This document shows, one piece after another, positions 54,539-64,000 of a stretch of DNA of 64,000 nt. The stretch's first letter is position 1, and each line of letters starts with the position of its first letter. Made by a program: the position numbers and the translations under genes. The notes beneath the pieces were generated by a model. It did not search any database. It worked only from the letters and a program-made list of their open reading frames with translations, and was not told where the DNA came from. Origin of the DNA: Pegoplata infirma (lineage: Eukaryota; Arthropoda; Insecta; Diptera; Anthomyiidae); assembly GCA_963921195.1 (NCBI GenBank), contig OY992537.1:1922001-1986000 (forward strand). Direction: 5' to 3'.

Positions 54539-56679
54539 GGGGTTTTCGTGTCAACTGACACAACTTTTGAAACCGATGTCTTCCGATCGGGATGAAATTT
54601 GCACCAAGGTTAGTCCTATTGGATAGTAGTTCAGACACAATTTTTCAACGAGATCGGTCAAGAACTCTCTGAGTTAGAGGGGGTCGAAATTTGACATTTT
54701 GGCCAAAGAGGTGTTGATTCTCATCCATGTTACTTCTTACCTATTGTTTTTAGCAAAATGTGTCCCAAAGAGTTTAGATAGCTATTTCTTCAGTCTTTCG
54801 AAAAAAAAATATAAAAAAAATAAAAAAAAAATTTTTGATTTTTTTTCTTAAAAATCCAAAACTTTTTTGACTTTTTCCTCAAATTGGGCCCTTTTTTTTT
54901 TTTTTTTTTTGATTCAAAAGAAAGCTTAGGTGATTTCCTTTAAGAGCTGTGGGGTCGCTTAGTGGGATGCGAGTGGGATATCTATGAAAAAATTTTTTTT
55001 GTAACTTTGGAACACAAAAAACGGTTCTTCAATTTGCACTATTAGGCGTGTGATAGCTAACCAGTTTTCGATTTCGATCCGCGATACCCTCTAATTTTTT
55101 TAGGTTCGAAAAAGAAAGCACGAGCCAAAAAATGGGGGCGGTGGGGAGGGGCCATATGGCCCCTCATTGGGGTCAAAGTTGGGCGTAAAGAGGTAAAAAT
55201 CCTCAAAAAGCCCCAAAACTCCCCTAGAAACGCCCCTGGAGGGGTGCAATGTGAGACCGACCTCCAATAATTTTCTGCCCCCAATATTTTTCTTGAACAT
55301 ACCTTACCCCTATTTCCACTTCCTAAGGGGGCTCCCATACAAAACATTTTTAAAAAATTTGATCCTACCATTCTAACTTGCCCTAAAGTGCCCCTAGTGG
55401 GGCCAAATGTATGACCGACCTCCATTATTTTATTAATTCCAACATTTTTTGCAAACATACCTACAATGTATCTTTAACCCTTAAGGTGGTCCCCATACAT
55501 TTCTTTTATTTTTTATAAATTTGTTTTGTTAAACCAGCTCCTACCGCCCCTATCGTGCCTCCTAGAGAGGCAAAAATTACGACCAACCCCCATTATTTTT
55601 TAGTTACCAACATTTTGTCCGAACATCATAACACCCTATCTCCACTCCCTAAGGGGCTCCCATACATTATAAAAACATGTATTTTTAAAAACTAATAAAA
55701 AAAATAAAAAAAAATGTATGGGGACCCCCTTAAGAGTTGAAAATAAAGGGTAGGTATATTCTAAGAAAATGTTGGAGTTGAAAAAATATTGGGGGTCGGT
55801 CATACATTTTACATCTCTAGGGGCACCCTATGGACAGTTAGAGCGGTAGGAGCAAATTTTATAAAAATGTCATTTTGTATGGGAGCCCCCTTAGGAAGTG
55901 GAAATAGGGGTAAGGTATGTTCAAGAAAAATGTTGGGGGCAGAAAATTATTGGAGGTCGGTCTCACATTGCACCCCTCCAGGGGCGTTTCTAGGGGAGTT
56001 TTGGGGCTTTTTGAGGATTTTTACCTCTTTACGCCCAACTTTGACCCCAATGAGGGGCCATATGGCCCCTCCCCACCGCCCCCATTTTTTGGCTCGTGCT
56101 TTCTTTTTCGAACCTAAAAAAATTAGAGGGTATCGCGGATCGAAATCGAAAACTGGTTAGCTATCACACGCCTAATAGTGTAAATTGAAGAACCGTTTTT
56201 TGTGTTCCAAAGTTACAAAAAAAATTTTTTCATAGATATCCCACTCGCATCCCACTAAGCGACCCCACAGCTCTTAAAGGAAATCACCTAAGCTTTCTTT
56301 TGAATCAAAAAAAAAAAAAAAAAAAAGGGCCCAATTTGAGGAAAAAGTCAAAAAAGTTTTGGATTTTTAAGAAAAAAAATCAAAAAATTTTTTTTTATTT
56401 TTTTTATATTTTTTTTTCGAAAGACTGAAGAAATAGCTATCTAAACTCTTTGGGACACATTTTGCTAAAAACAATAGGTAAGAAGTTACATGGATGAGAA
56501 TCAACACCTCTTTGGCCAAAATGTCAAATTTCGACCCCCTCTAACTCAGAGAGTTCTTGACCGATCTCGTTGAAAAATTGTGTCTGAACTACTATCCAAT
56601 AGGACTAACCTTGGTGCAAATTTCATCCCGATCGGAAGACATCGGTTTCAAAAGTTGTGTCAGTTGACACGAAAACCCC
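54539..56679. mobile_element. 2.1 kb foldback with about 0.97 kb arms
   Basis: Left arm 54539-55510, right arm about 55704-56679. The outer 780 bp of each arm look almost identical (GGGGTTTTCGTGTCAACTGA to CCTAAGGGGGCTCCCATAC). The inner 180 bp have clearly diverged. The left half also contains three tandem modules of about 165-175 bp, each starting GACC(G/A)ACC. The mirrored open frames at 55057-55458 (minus) and 55789-56160 (plus) are one sequence read from both arms and are not credible genes. Target duplication not identified. Confidence 0.9.
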
Positions 56680-57261
56680 TAATATATTCGATTAGAGTAT
56701 TATTCTAGCTCGAGGCCCAAAAATATTTCTATTTATGACATTATCATAATAGATTATTTTTTTAAATTATTGCTTTAAAAAAAGTTACTCATCTCATAGT
56801 ATATCTGTACTGATCAGTTTCACCCCCAGGAATCGTCAGCAGATTTTAGAGAATCATTGTTGGTCAATCAAACATCAAACCAAACATAATATTTCATATA
56901 TTTCAAAAGTTAAATGAGAAATACTACACTCAAAAAATTATTGCAGTTACTACATGACAGTCGTTTGTGTAGTAAGTAGTAGTTGTTGTGTTTAACTACA
57001 ATTTCGATATAAACAGTTGTTTTTATTGTATTAGTAGTAATTTTGGCATAGGTTGTTTTACCGTCTTTTGTAGTGGTTTTTACTACATTTTGTAGTTGAT
57101 AATCAATGGTAAAAAACAACAACATGTTCAGTTGTTTTTAACGTATATGTAGTGGACGCCTTTTCAACAACAAAATGTAGTCAAAACAACCAGGGGCGTA
57201 TCCAGGATTTTATTTCGCAGGGGGCCCAACATTTTTTTCTGATAACACTACGTGACAGTTT

Positions 57262-58110
57262 TTTGACCAAATGTATCTGACAACTAATCTTTATGTGCAA
57301 TTGTCCGCTGAATCCGAATATGAAGTCAGAATGGTCAAAAGTAGAACAGTTTTCGAGATATTCGAAAATAAGCGTTATTTGTGTTTTTAAAAAAGATGAT
57401 GTCACTTAAATGCAACTATCTTCAAAACTATTCGTAGATTTATGTATTTCTTTTTTTTTAATGAAAGATAATAAAATTACTAAAAAAACCATGGGTCGCT
57501 TGTGAAGATTAGTTAAGAAATGACAGAGTTACAGTGGACAAAAGTTCAAACTTCATGAAAAATTTGATGATTTTTTCCAATTTTGCTCTTTTCAAGTTAT
57601 TTTTTTAAACCAAACAATTAAAAATTATAATGTTTTATTACATTGGACATTATTTTATTTTAATACGAACATTTTGCGCCCATCAAGACCCAGATTGGTG
57701 CAAAAATGACAAAGCTACAGAAGATTTAGTGAATTAACCCACTTTTCATTACTAACATTTAGCTTTGTATATTTACTTGTGTTTTTACAAAAAAAATCGA
57801 AAAGTGGGATAATTCAATTAATCTACTGTAACTTTGTCATTTTTGCACCGATCTGGATCCTATTGGGCACAAAATGTTCGTATTGAAATAAACTAACGTT
57901 CTAAGTGTTAAAATTTTAAAAAAATTTATTGTTTGGTCTTAAAAAAATAAGTTGAAAAGAGCAAATAACGGTAATTTTCTCAATTTTCTTGTAAATATCT
58001 CGAAAACTGTTCTACTTTTGACCATTCTGACTTCATATTCAGATTCAGCGTTCGGATTTACATAAAGATTAGGTGTCAGATTCATTTGGTCACGACTTTG
58101 TTGAAAATTT
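57262..58110. repeat. Inverted repeat inside the hAT-like element
   Basis: ATGAAGTCAGAATGGTCAAAAGTAGAACAG near 57329 (read in segments) is mirrored at about 57998-58035. AACATTTTGCGCCCAT.. / ..GGGCACAAAATGTTCG and ATTGGTGCAAAAATGACAAA / TTTGTCATTTTTGCACCGAT also pair around about 57760. Confidence 0.85.
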
Positions 58111-58164
58111 GTGACACAGTGTAATTTTTCTTTCAAAAATTTTAAATTTTTTAAGATATGTACG

Positions 58165-59950
58165 TACTTAAGACATTTTTCTATAGAAAAAGTGATAGAT
58201 TCTAAGACATTTTTTCTATAGAAAAGTCGCAGATTTTCAGAAATTTTTTCAATAGAAAAAGTATTAGATTCGAAGACATTTTTCCTATAGAAAAAGTCCA
58301 AGCTCCTGAGACATTTTTCCTATAGAATAAATCACAGTTTCTGTGACATTTTTCCTATGGAACATGTCTCAGAATCTGATACATTTTTCCTATAGAACAA
58401 GCCTCAGATTCTGAAAAATGTTTCCTATGAAAGAAGTATCAAATTCTGAGACATTTTTTCTATAGAAAAATTCTCAGATTCTGAAATATTTTTTCGTTAG
58501 AAAAATCTCAGAATCTAAAAAAAAAAATATAGAAAAAGTCTCAGATTTTTTCCCATAGAAAAAGTTTTAGATTCTGAGACATTTGTCCTAAAGAAAAAAT
58601 ATCAGACTCTAAGACATTTTTTCTAATAAAAAAGTATCAGGTTCTGAGACATTTTTCCTTTAGAAAAAGTGTCAGGCTCTGAGACATTAATTCTATAGAA
58701 AAAGCCTTCGATTTTGAGACATTTTGCATATAAAAAGTTTAGACTCTAAGATATTTTCCAAATAGAAAAAGTCTTAGATTCTGAGACATTTTTCCTATAG
58801 AACAAGTTTCAGATTCTGATACATTTTTCTCGAAAAAGTAATTTTTTCTATAGAAAAAGTCTTAGATTCTAATACATTCCTATTCCTATAAAAGTATCAG
58901 ATTCTGATACATTTTTCCTAAAGAAAAACCATCAGGTTCTAAAGAAAAAGTATCAGATTCCCAGAAATTGTTCCTATTAAAAAAGTCTCATATTCTCAGT
59001 TTTTTTTTTAAAAAAGCTCAGATTCTGAGAAATTTTTCCTAAAGAAAAATTTTAAGATTCTGAGACATTTTTACTATTGAAAAATTTTCTGATTCTTACA
59101 CGTTTTTCCTACAGAAAAATTCTCATATTCTGAGACATTTTTCATATAGAAAAATTCTCAGATTCTGAGACATTTTTTCTGTAGAAAAATTCCAGATTCT
59201 GAGACATTTTTTCTATAAAAAATTTCAAGATTCTACAACATTTTTCCTATTACAAAAATTCTCAGATTCTGAGGCATTTTTTTTATAGAAAATTTCTCAG
59301 ATTTTAAGACATTTTTCATATAGAGACATTTTTCCTATGAGACATTTTTCCTATGAAAAAAGTCTCGGAATTTTAGGCATTTTTCCTAAGAAAAAGTCTC
59401 AGATTCTAAGACATTTTAAAATAAAAAAAGTTTTAGATAGCATAAGTGTCTGATTTTGAGATATTTTTTCCAAAAAAGGCCTCTGATTCTGAGATATTTT
59501 TATATAGAAAAAATCTCTGATTCTGAGACTTTTCCTAAAGAAAAATCTGAGATTCTGAGTAAAAGTCTAACTTTATGAGACATTATATACATACATAGAT
59601 ACTTTACTAAAAGTCTTAGAATCTGGAACATTTTTTCGAAGGCAAAGTCTCAGATTCTAAGAATTTTTTTCTGTAGAAAAAGTCAGAATAATTACCAGAT
59701 TCTGAGAAGATTGTTGTATGAACTAATAACAAATTTTTAAGTTATTACTACAAATTACTTACAATTAGATCCATTTTTTTGTATACATACAGCTTCAGAT
59801 TCTGAGACAATTTTCCATTAGAATTTTAAGTTGAAACGTTTCAAATTTTAGAAAAATTTTCAGATTTTGAGACATTTTCTGCCAGAAAAATTTTCAGATT
59901 CGAAATATTTTCCTTCAAAAAAATTTTCAGATTTTGAAATGTTTTTAAAT
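58165..59950. repeat. Minisatellite, about 33-bp unit, roughly 50 copies
   Basis: The unit approximates AGATTCTGAGACATTTTTCC followed by TATAGAAAAAGTCTC. Each unit joins two self-complementary parts, TTTTTCTATAGAAAAA and TCTCAGAATCTGAGA. Units are degenerate, with deletions and partial units. A few similar words recur outside the element at 61985-62130. Confidence 0.92.
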
Positions 59951-60244
59951 TTTTTTAAGAAGTTTTTTTACATTGTACATAATATTTAATACCAAATACT
60001 GAAATTTGTGAAATCATTTCGGGGGGGGCCCGGGCCCCCGGCCCCCCCCCCCCTGTATACGCCACTGAAAACAACTGTGTTTTGTAGTAGACTTTACCTA
60101 CATACTTTTTTGAGTGTATTATAAAGGTCCTAAATCTGTTTCACAACAAAAATAACTCTTTTAAAGCAAAAATTGTTTATACTAATCCACCACCAGGGCA
60201 TAATAATATATTTGTATATTTGCTGTTATTTTACAATAACAAGA

Positions 60245-60312
60245 ATTGCCGGGAAAACCGGTATTCCCGGTTCCGGATCTGACGGCCTTACCGGTATTCC
60301 CGAGACAACCGG
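60245..60312. repeat. ACCGGTATTCCCGG cluster
   Basis: A short cluster of the words seen at 36755-37110 (AACCGGTATTCCCGGTTCCGG). Possibly one end of a related decayed element. Confidence 0.6.
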
Positions 60313-60596
60313 TATGTACTTTTTGTAAAGTTTTTTCTTTGTTTTTAACGCCCTATGTTTTTTTTAATATTAATTTAATAAAATTAACAAATTAACGATG
60401 ATTCGCAAGACCATTTTTTCCATATTTTAGTTAGTTCTGTTTTTTAGTGTACCCTTCAAGTCTAAAAAGAACTGATCCCGATTAGTTCTGTTCCCTTTCC
60501 AAAAAAAAAATTACGAGTCTAGGATCCATCCTCTACTAATTCCTTTCCCAGTAATAAAATGATACCGTTTAATTAATGAACAACTTATATAAAGTA

Positions 60597-61102
60597 CACT
60601 CTAATCAAAATTTGTTGAAATTTACCCAATTTATAGTAGGAAACTGGGCTCCTACTGTAAATTGGGTAATTTTACTCTGAATGTGTAAATTGAATAAATT
60701 GACCACTTGTGGTCAATTTAAATAAAAAAGAGGCGAATAAAATATAACAAAAAAACAAAAAAAAAAAAAAAAGCATACGGCGCCAGCCAGCATCAAACTC
60801 GCCACCTTCCGATTTGAAAGTACACTTCTTAACCACTACGCTACGGAAGCTTATACTTTTATCTGGTGCTTTAGTTATTTAACATGTTTGATTTAAATCA
60901 AACATGTTAAATGTAATTTCGACAATTTGATTAACACATTTGTGTGTAATATTTGAATTAACGAATGATATTTATAATTTGCTGTGTTTAATTGGTTTTA
61001 AATTATTATATGCATTTAGTGTTTATATTAACACATAATGCGTGCATTCAACAAAAAATTACTCAATTTATAGTTGTAAGTTTACATGCGTTTTTTAGAG
61101 TG
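60597..61102. mobile_element. CACTCTAA-ended MITE with a tRNA-like module
   Basis: Ends CACTCTAATCAAAATTTG and (inward) CACTCTAAAAAACGCATG, flanked by TA inside a longer mirrored ATAAAGTA. Words AAATTTACCCAATTTATAG recur. An A run precedes the tRNA-like module at 60781-60850. Confidence 0.78.
60781..60850 (-). other. tRNA-like module inside MITE
   Basis: On the minus strand GCTTCCGTAGCGTAGTGGTT holds a near-consensus box A (TAGCGTAGTGG). An anticodon-like stem ACTTT/AAGGT follows, then GGCGAGTTTGATGCTGG as a box-B-like region. It covers about 70 bases, tRNA-like in length. The anticodon loop has 8 bases and the acceptor stem does not close well, so it is probably a tRNA-derived remnant. Confidence 0.65.
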
Positions 61103-61317
61103 TACTTTATAATTTGTTTGCGTGTAAATAATTTGTATGATCAAACAAAAAAGCTTTCAAAGAAGAAAGCGTTGTATATAGCTAAAAAAAAAAATATTCT
61201 CACAAACAAAAAAATGTTCAATGGGGTTTGGATTTAACAAACTCAAAGGTCACGTTATAAAATAAAATTTTAGTATTTTAAAATTTAATTTGTGTATTCT
61301 TCAAGCTTTTTTCTTGT

Positions 61318-61665
61318 ATTGATACTGGTGGCTAAAGAACACTTTTTTAAAACTCCTTTCCAAATACGTGGGGGTATTCAGAAACATAATTGCCAGCCCT
61401 GGTACTGGTGACAATAAAGCCCTTTTTTAAAATACATTTAAAAATACATTAGAGGTATTCAGACTTTCCTACTTGCCAGCCCTAGTACTGGTGGAAAAAG
61501 ACCAATTTTTAAAATTACCTTTCAAAATGCATGTATTTTTTGAAAAAGTACTCTTTTGCTACATTGCCAGGGCTGGCAGCATGACTCCGAGTACCTCTAT
61601 CTATTTTTTTAAGTACTATTTTGCCACATTTCCAGGCCTGGCGGCAAGATTCTGAATACCTGTAA
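61318..61665. repeat. Five repeat units, three direct and two inverted (GCCAGCCCTGGTACTGG)
   Basis: Three units of about 82-85 bp carry TACTGGTG and GGTATTCAG, with two GCCAGCCCT(G/A)GTACTGGTG joints at 61394 and 61478. After about 61530 the inverse TTGCCAGGGCTGGCAGCATG and TTTCCAGGCCTGGCGGCAAG follow. No coding capacity. Confidence 0.8.
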
Positions 61666-61787
61666 TAATTTCAAGTTATTTTAATTTTTTTTGGAGTAAA
61701 AAGGTCAAAATCAGAAAAATTTTCTGGATGAAACATTTTTCAAATCTTATAGTTTTTCTTAAAGAAGACTTTTAAGGGCTGTTTACT

Positions 61788-61942
61788 TGTTAACTATCCT
61801 TGACCACCCTTATCGCCTATTTTCCAGTATTAGTGATACGATTTGCCGGGTTTAAATAATTTTGTATGAAAAATTATTTGAATTTGACAATTGTTATCCC
61901 TCCATACTGGGAAGTAGGTCAAGGGTGGTCAAGGGTAGTTAA
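61788..61942. mobile_element. Small MITE (GTTAACTATCCTTGACCACC)
   Basis: TTAACTATCCTTGACCACCC faces GGGTGGTCAAGGGTAGTTAA, with GTATTAG..AATAATTTT..AAAATTATT in the middle. Target duplication not found. Confidence 0.7.
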
Positions 61943-61984
61943 CGTGTGGATCAAACTTTTCTTTCAGATATGTATAAGTTTTAG

Positions 61985-62130
61985 CATCTGAGACGTTATT
62001 TTAAGGAAAACAATTTTAAAATCTTTATCCATTTTAAAAATTCCTCCGAATTAAGGAATTTTTTTTATAGGAAAAATGATTCAAAATTTAAAATATTAGA
62101 AATATTTTAGAATCTGAGACACTACATAAG
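61985..62130. repeat. Degenerate units of the CTGAGACATTTTTCCTATAG minisatellite
   Basis: CATCTGAGACGTTATTTTAAGG, TTTTTTATAGGAAAAATGATTC and TTTTAGAATCTGAGACACTAC preserve words of the 58165-59950 array although they lie 2 kb beyond that hAT-like element. Confidence 0.6.
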
Positions 62131-62139
62131 TCAGTTGTT

Positions 62140-62275
62140 TCTTGTCAGTTAAAATAACTAACTTGTTAGTTGATTTAACGGAAAAAGTAGTTGACCCCAA
62201 AACAACTTACAAAGTAGTTATTTTAACTGACATTTTCATTTGATTTTACTACCATAATTTTTTGAGTGCACTAAA
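62140..62275. mobile_element. Remnant MITE with AACTAACTTGTTAGTT words
   Basis: AACTAACTTGTTAGTTG and GTAGTTATTTTAACTGAC words, ending ATTTTTTGAGTG at about 62269. The left end is unclear. Confidence 0.5.
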
Positions 62276-62279
62276 CTTA

Positions 62280-63490
62280 ATTTTGTATTTTCATAGTGTT
62301 CGTTAAAAACTTGTTCCACTGTAGATCAAAGCAATCCAATTTGAGCTTTCAAGTACTTGCTCCATACAAAAACAGTTGATTTTTCTAAGTTTTCCGTATT
62401 TTAAAGTGTATTACATCAAGTCAGCGTAACAAAGTGGTTTAAAAATTATTGATTTTTATTGTTTATAAACAAAAACTACAAAATAACAAGTGCGTTCTTT
62501 CTAAAAGTAAATATTTACAAAAAAAAATAAAAAATAAATATGACAAAGTTTGTTTTGAAACTACACGATGTTGACATGCACTGAAATTAATTGTAAACAA
62601 ATCCTTATTAAAGTTTTTGATCGTGATTAGAAAAACTAAAAATCAAAAAAACAAATTATTATTTACAAGAACATTTCTTTACGGCGTGACGGTGTGAACG
62701 TTATTTATTATTATTTTGTTTTTTTGAACAAACACAATATTTAATTCCATTTAAATGAATGACCTCATTTGCTTTTTCTTTTTAAAGACTCGAAAAATAT
62801 GCCTTATTATACAAAAACGTATTACTTTTTTAATTTAATAAAAAAATATGTTTTGAAAACTCAAATAAATTTTAAAAATATATTTATTTATGGCCATATA
62901 AAAAATTATTTACCACTTGCCATTGCGTTGGCTTATAGAATATATTTCGGGTTTATCGACCAACTGCATGATTTTTATTTTTAAAATTTGTTCCTTCACA
63001 GTTCAAAAAAAAACACAAAAAACCGAATGTTTCGTTTACAATATTTTATTTACAATTGAATTTAAATATTTCATAAGCTACAATTATTGTTCTTAATTAA
63101 TGCATATCATTATTTTAGATTTCCTTATAAAAAAAACGAATTCTTACAATAGAATCTTGTAGATATGCAAAAATATTATTCCTCAAAAATTTTCAAATAA
63201 ATTGTTTTTTCATTAAATTGTTATACATATTCAACAGCCTTAATATGAAGCATTCATGACCAAATGACCAATTTTATTCAATAGTCGAATTTATTCTTGC
63301 CCTTATTTCAAACGTTCCACGAAAAAAATGTTGGATCAAAGTCAAAAAAATTCAAAAAAACTTCCTAAATGTTGTGTCTTGGACTTAGAAATTTTTGCGG
63401 AATATTTAATGAAATTCTTTTTTTTACGCAAAAAAAAATTATCCGGGATTTATAATATTTTATTTTTGCAGTTCAATGAAAATCTATACA
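62280..63490. other. No gene recognised
   Basis: About 1.2 kb, strongly A/T-rich. No paired termini, no tandem array and no credible frame. Confidence 0.4.
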
Positions 63491-63492
63491 TA

Positions 63493-64000
63493 CACTCAAA
63501 ATAATAATTTTGTAAAATACTCTGTAAAATGATTGTAATCTCAATTTAACAGGCATTTGACAGAGTTTTCTGTCAAAATACAGATTTAAAGAAAATATTT
63601 TGTATTTTGTTGTGACAGAAAAACAAACTTTTATCTGTTATATTATTTATAACTTTGTAATCTTTATTTTACAGATAACTAATAGAGTTTTTTGCTAAAA
63701 CACGGATTTAAGCAAAATACTTTTTATTTTTAGTAACCAAAAAACTAATTGTAGGTTTTATCTATATTTTTGCTTATTACTTACTATGTTATCTTAATTT
63801 TATAGTTAAAAACTGATTTTTTCGTAAAAATGCTGTTTAGAGTAAATTTTTTTGTTACTAAACACCAAAATTTTATTTGTAATTTTTTTTTGGAGAAAAA
63901 GAACATAAAAAGTATAAAAAAGTTATGAAAAAAACATGTAACCAATGTTTTACTAGAAACTCTTTAAATTAACAGTCCAAATCATTTAACAGAGTTTTAA
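63493..64000. mobile_element. Left part of a CACTCAAAA-ended MITE (runs off the window)
   Basis: Starts CACTCAAAATAATAATTTTG after TA. Words TTAACAG, ACAGAGTTTT and AAAATAC recur up to the window end. The right terminus is outside. Confidence 0.65.

Larger units (their letters stand above)
57191..60067. mobile_element. 2.9 kb hAT-like element carrying a minisatellite
   Basis: Perfect 8-bp duplication AAAACAAC (57183-57190, 60068-60075). Ends CAGGGGCGTATCCAGGATTT and (inward) CAGTGGCGTATACAGGGGGG; CAGNGGCGTA is a common hAT terminus. The left third is an inverted repeat (57262-58110) with long mirrored phrases. The right two thirds are the minisatellite at 58165-59950, and the right end has a C/G-rich run. 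No transposase frame, so it is non-autonomous. Confidence 0.94.
56927..60116. mobile_element. CACTCAAAA-ended MITE with GTAGTTGTT words, split by hAT-like element
   Basis: Ends CACTCAAAAAATTATTGCAG and (inward) CACTCAAAAAAGTATGTAGG, flanked by TA. Without its insert it is about 305 bp, made of TAGTAGTTGTTG and ACAACTAC words. Confidence 0.82.

Noticed and set aside
55057..56160. Mirrored open frames of 133 and 123 codons
   Set aside because: They are the same DNA read from the two arms of an inverted repeat, have no recognisable domain, and their length reflects a GC-rich stretch in an A/T-rich region.
58165..59950. Minisatellite as a CRISPR array
   Set aside because: Units abut without unique spacers, are degenerate, and lie inside a eukaryotic hAT-like element.

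Overview
The window reads as repeat-dense non-coding DNA from an insect, most likely a higher (calyptrate-type) fly. It is very A+T-rich (about three quarters by eye). The only protein-coding traces are decayed pieces of a non-LTR retrotransposon: a C-terminal zinc-knuckle tail present twice, and an RNase H fragment. Interspersed repeats have the AACAAGT..TTCGGC..GCCGAA start and GGAGGGTATAA end that I associate with fly genomes, and there are TCTATAGA-type satellite words. No host gene, rRNA or intact transposase was found. The organism call is inference from repeat style, not from a marker gene.

Layout. Positions 1-12475 are a direct tandem duplication with a 7.2 kb period: 1-5248 equals 7229-12475 apart from a few substitutions and homopolymer or microsatellite length changes. 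The breakpoint cuts through a repeat that is whole only in the second copy (about 12213-13576). From 13.6 to 22.8 kb lie palindromic elements, two hAT-like elements and members of a TTAGGG-ended family. From 22.9 to 27.3 kb is a nest four insertions deep. From 29.2 to 34.6 kb is a decayed composite foldback. A Charlie-like hAT lies at 35.0-36.7 kb and a hairpin element with a 6-bp target duplication at 37.4-38.2 kb. From 40.4 to 53.7 kb are a Tigger-like mini-element, further MITEs, three more hAT-like elements and a 1 kb palindrome. A 2.1 kb inverted repeat occupies 54.5-56.7 kb. A MITE at 56.9-60.1 kb is split by a 2.9 kb hAT-like element that carries a 1.8 kb minisatellite. The last 4 kb hold more MITEs.

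Elements could be delimited by finding inverted termini and matching target-site duplications by eye. Four groups emerge. (1) hAT-like elements with 8-bp duplications and TAGGG/CAGNG/TAGAG/CAC/CAT ends: ten insertions, plus one duplicated copy. (2) Elements ending TTAG(A/G)G with 6-bp duplications: three, plus one 6-bp element with other ends. (3) CACTCAAAA- or CACAGAAAA-ended elements, mostly flanked by TA. (4) A CACTG-ended foldback with a 3-bp TAA duplication. Most interiors are non-coding and built from short, often self-complementary words that differ between families. Several contain tRNA-like pol III promoter modules. Two insertions can be compared with a related uninterrupted copy inside this same window, and a third with the opposite arm of its host foldback.
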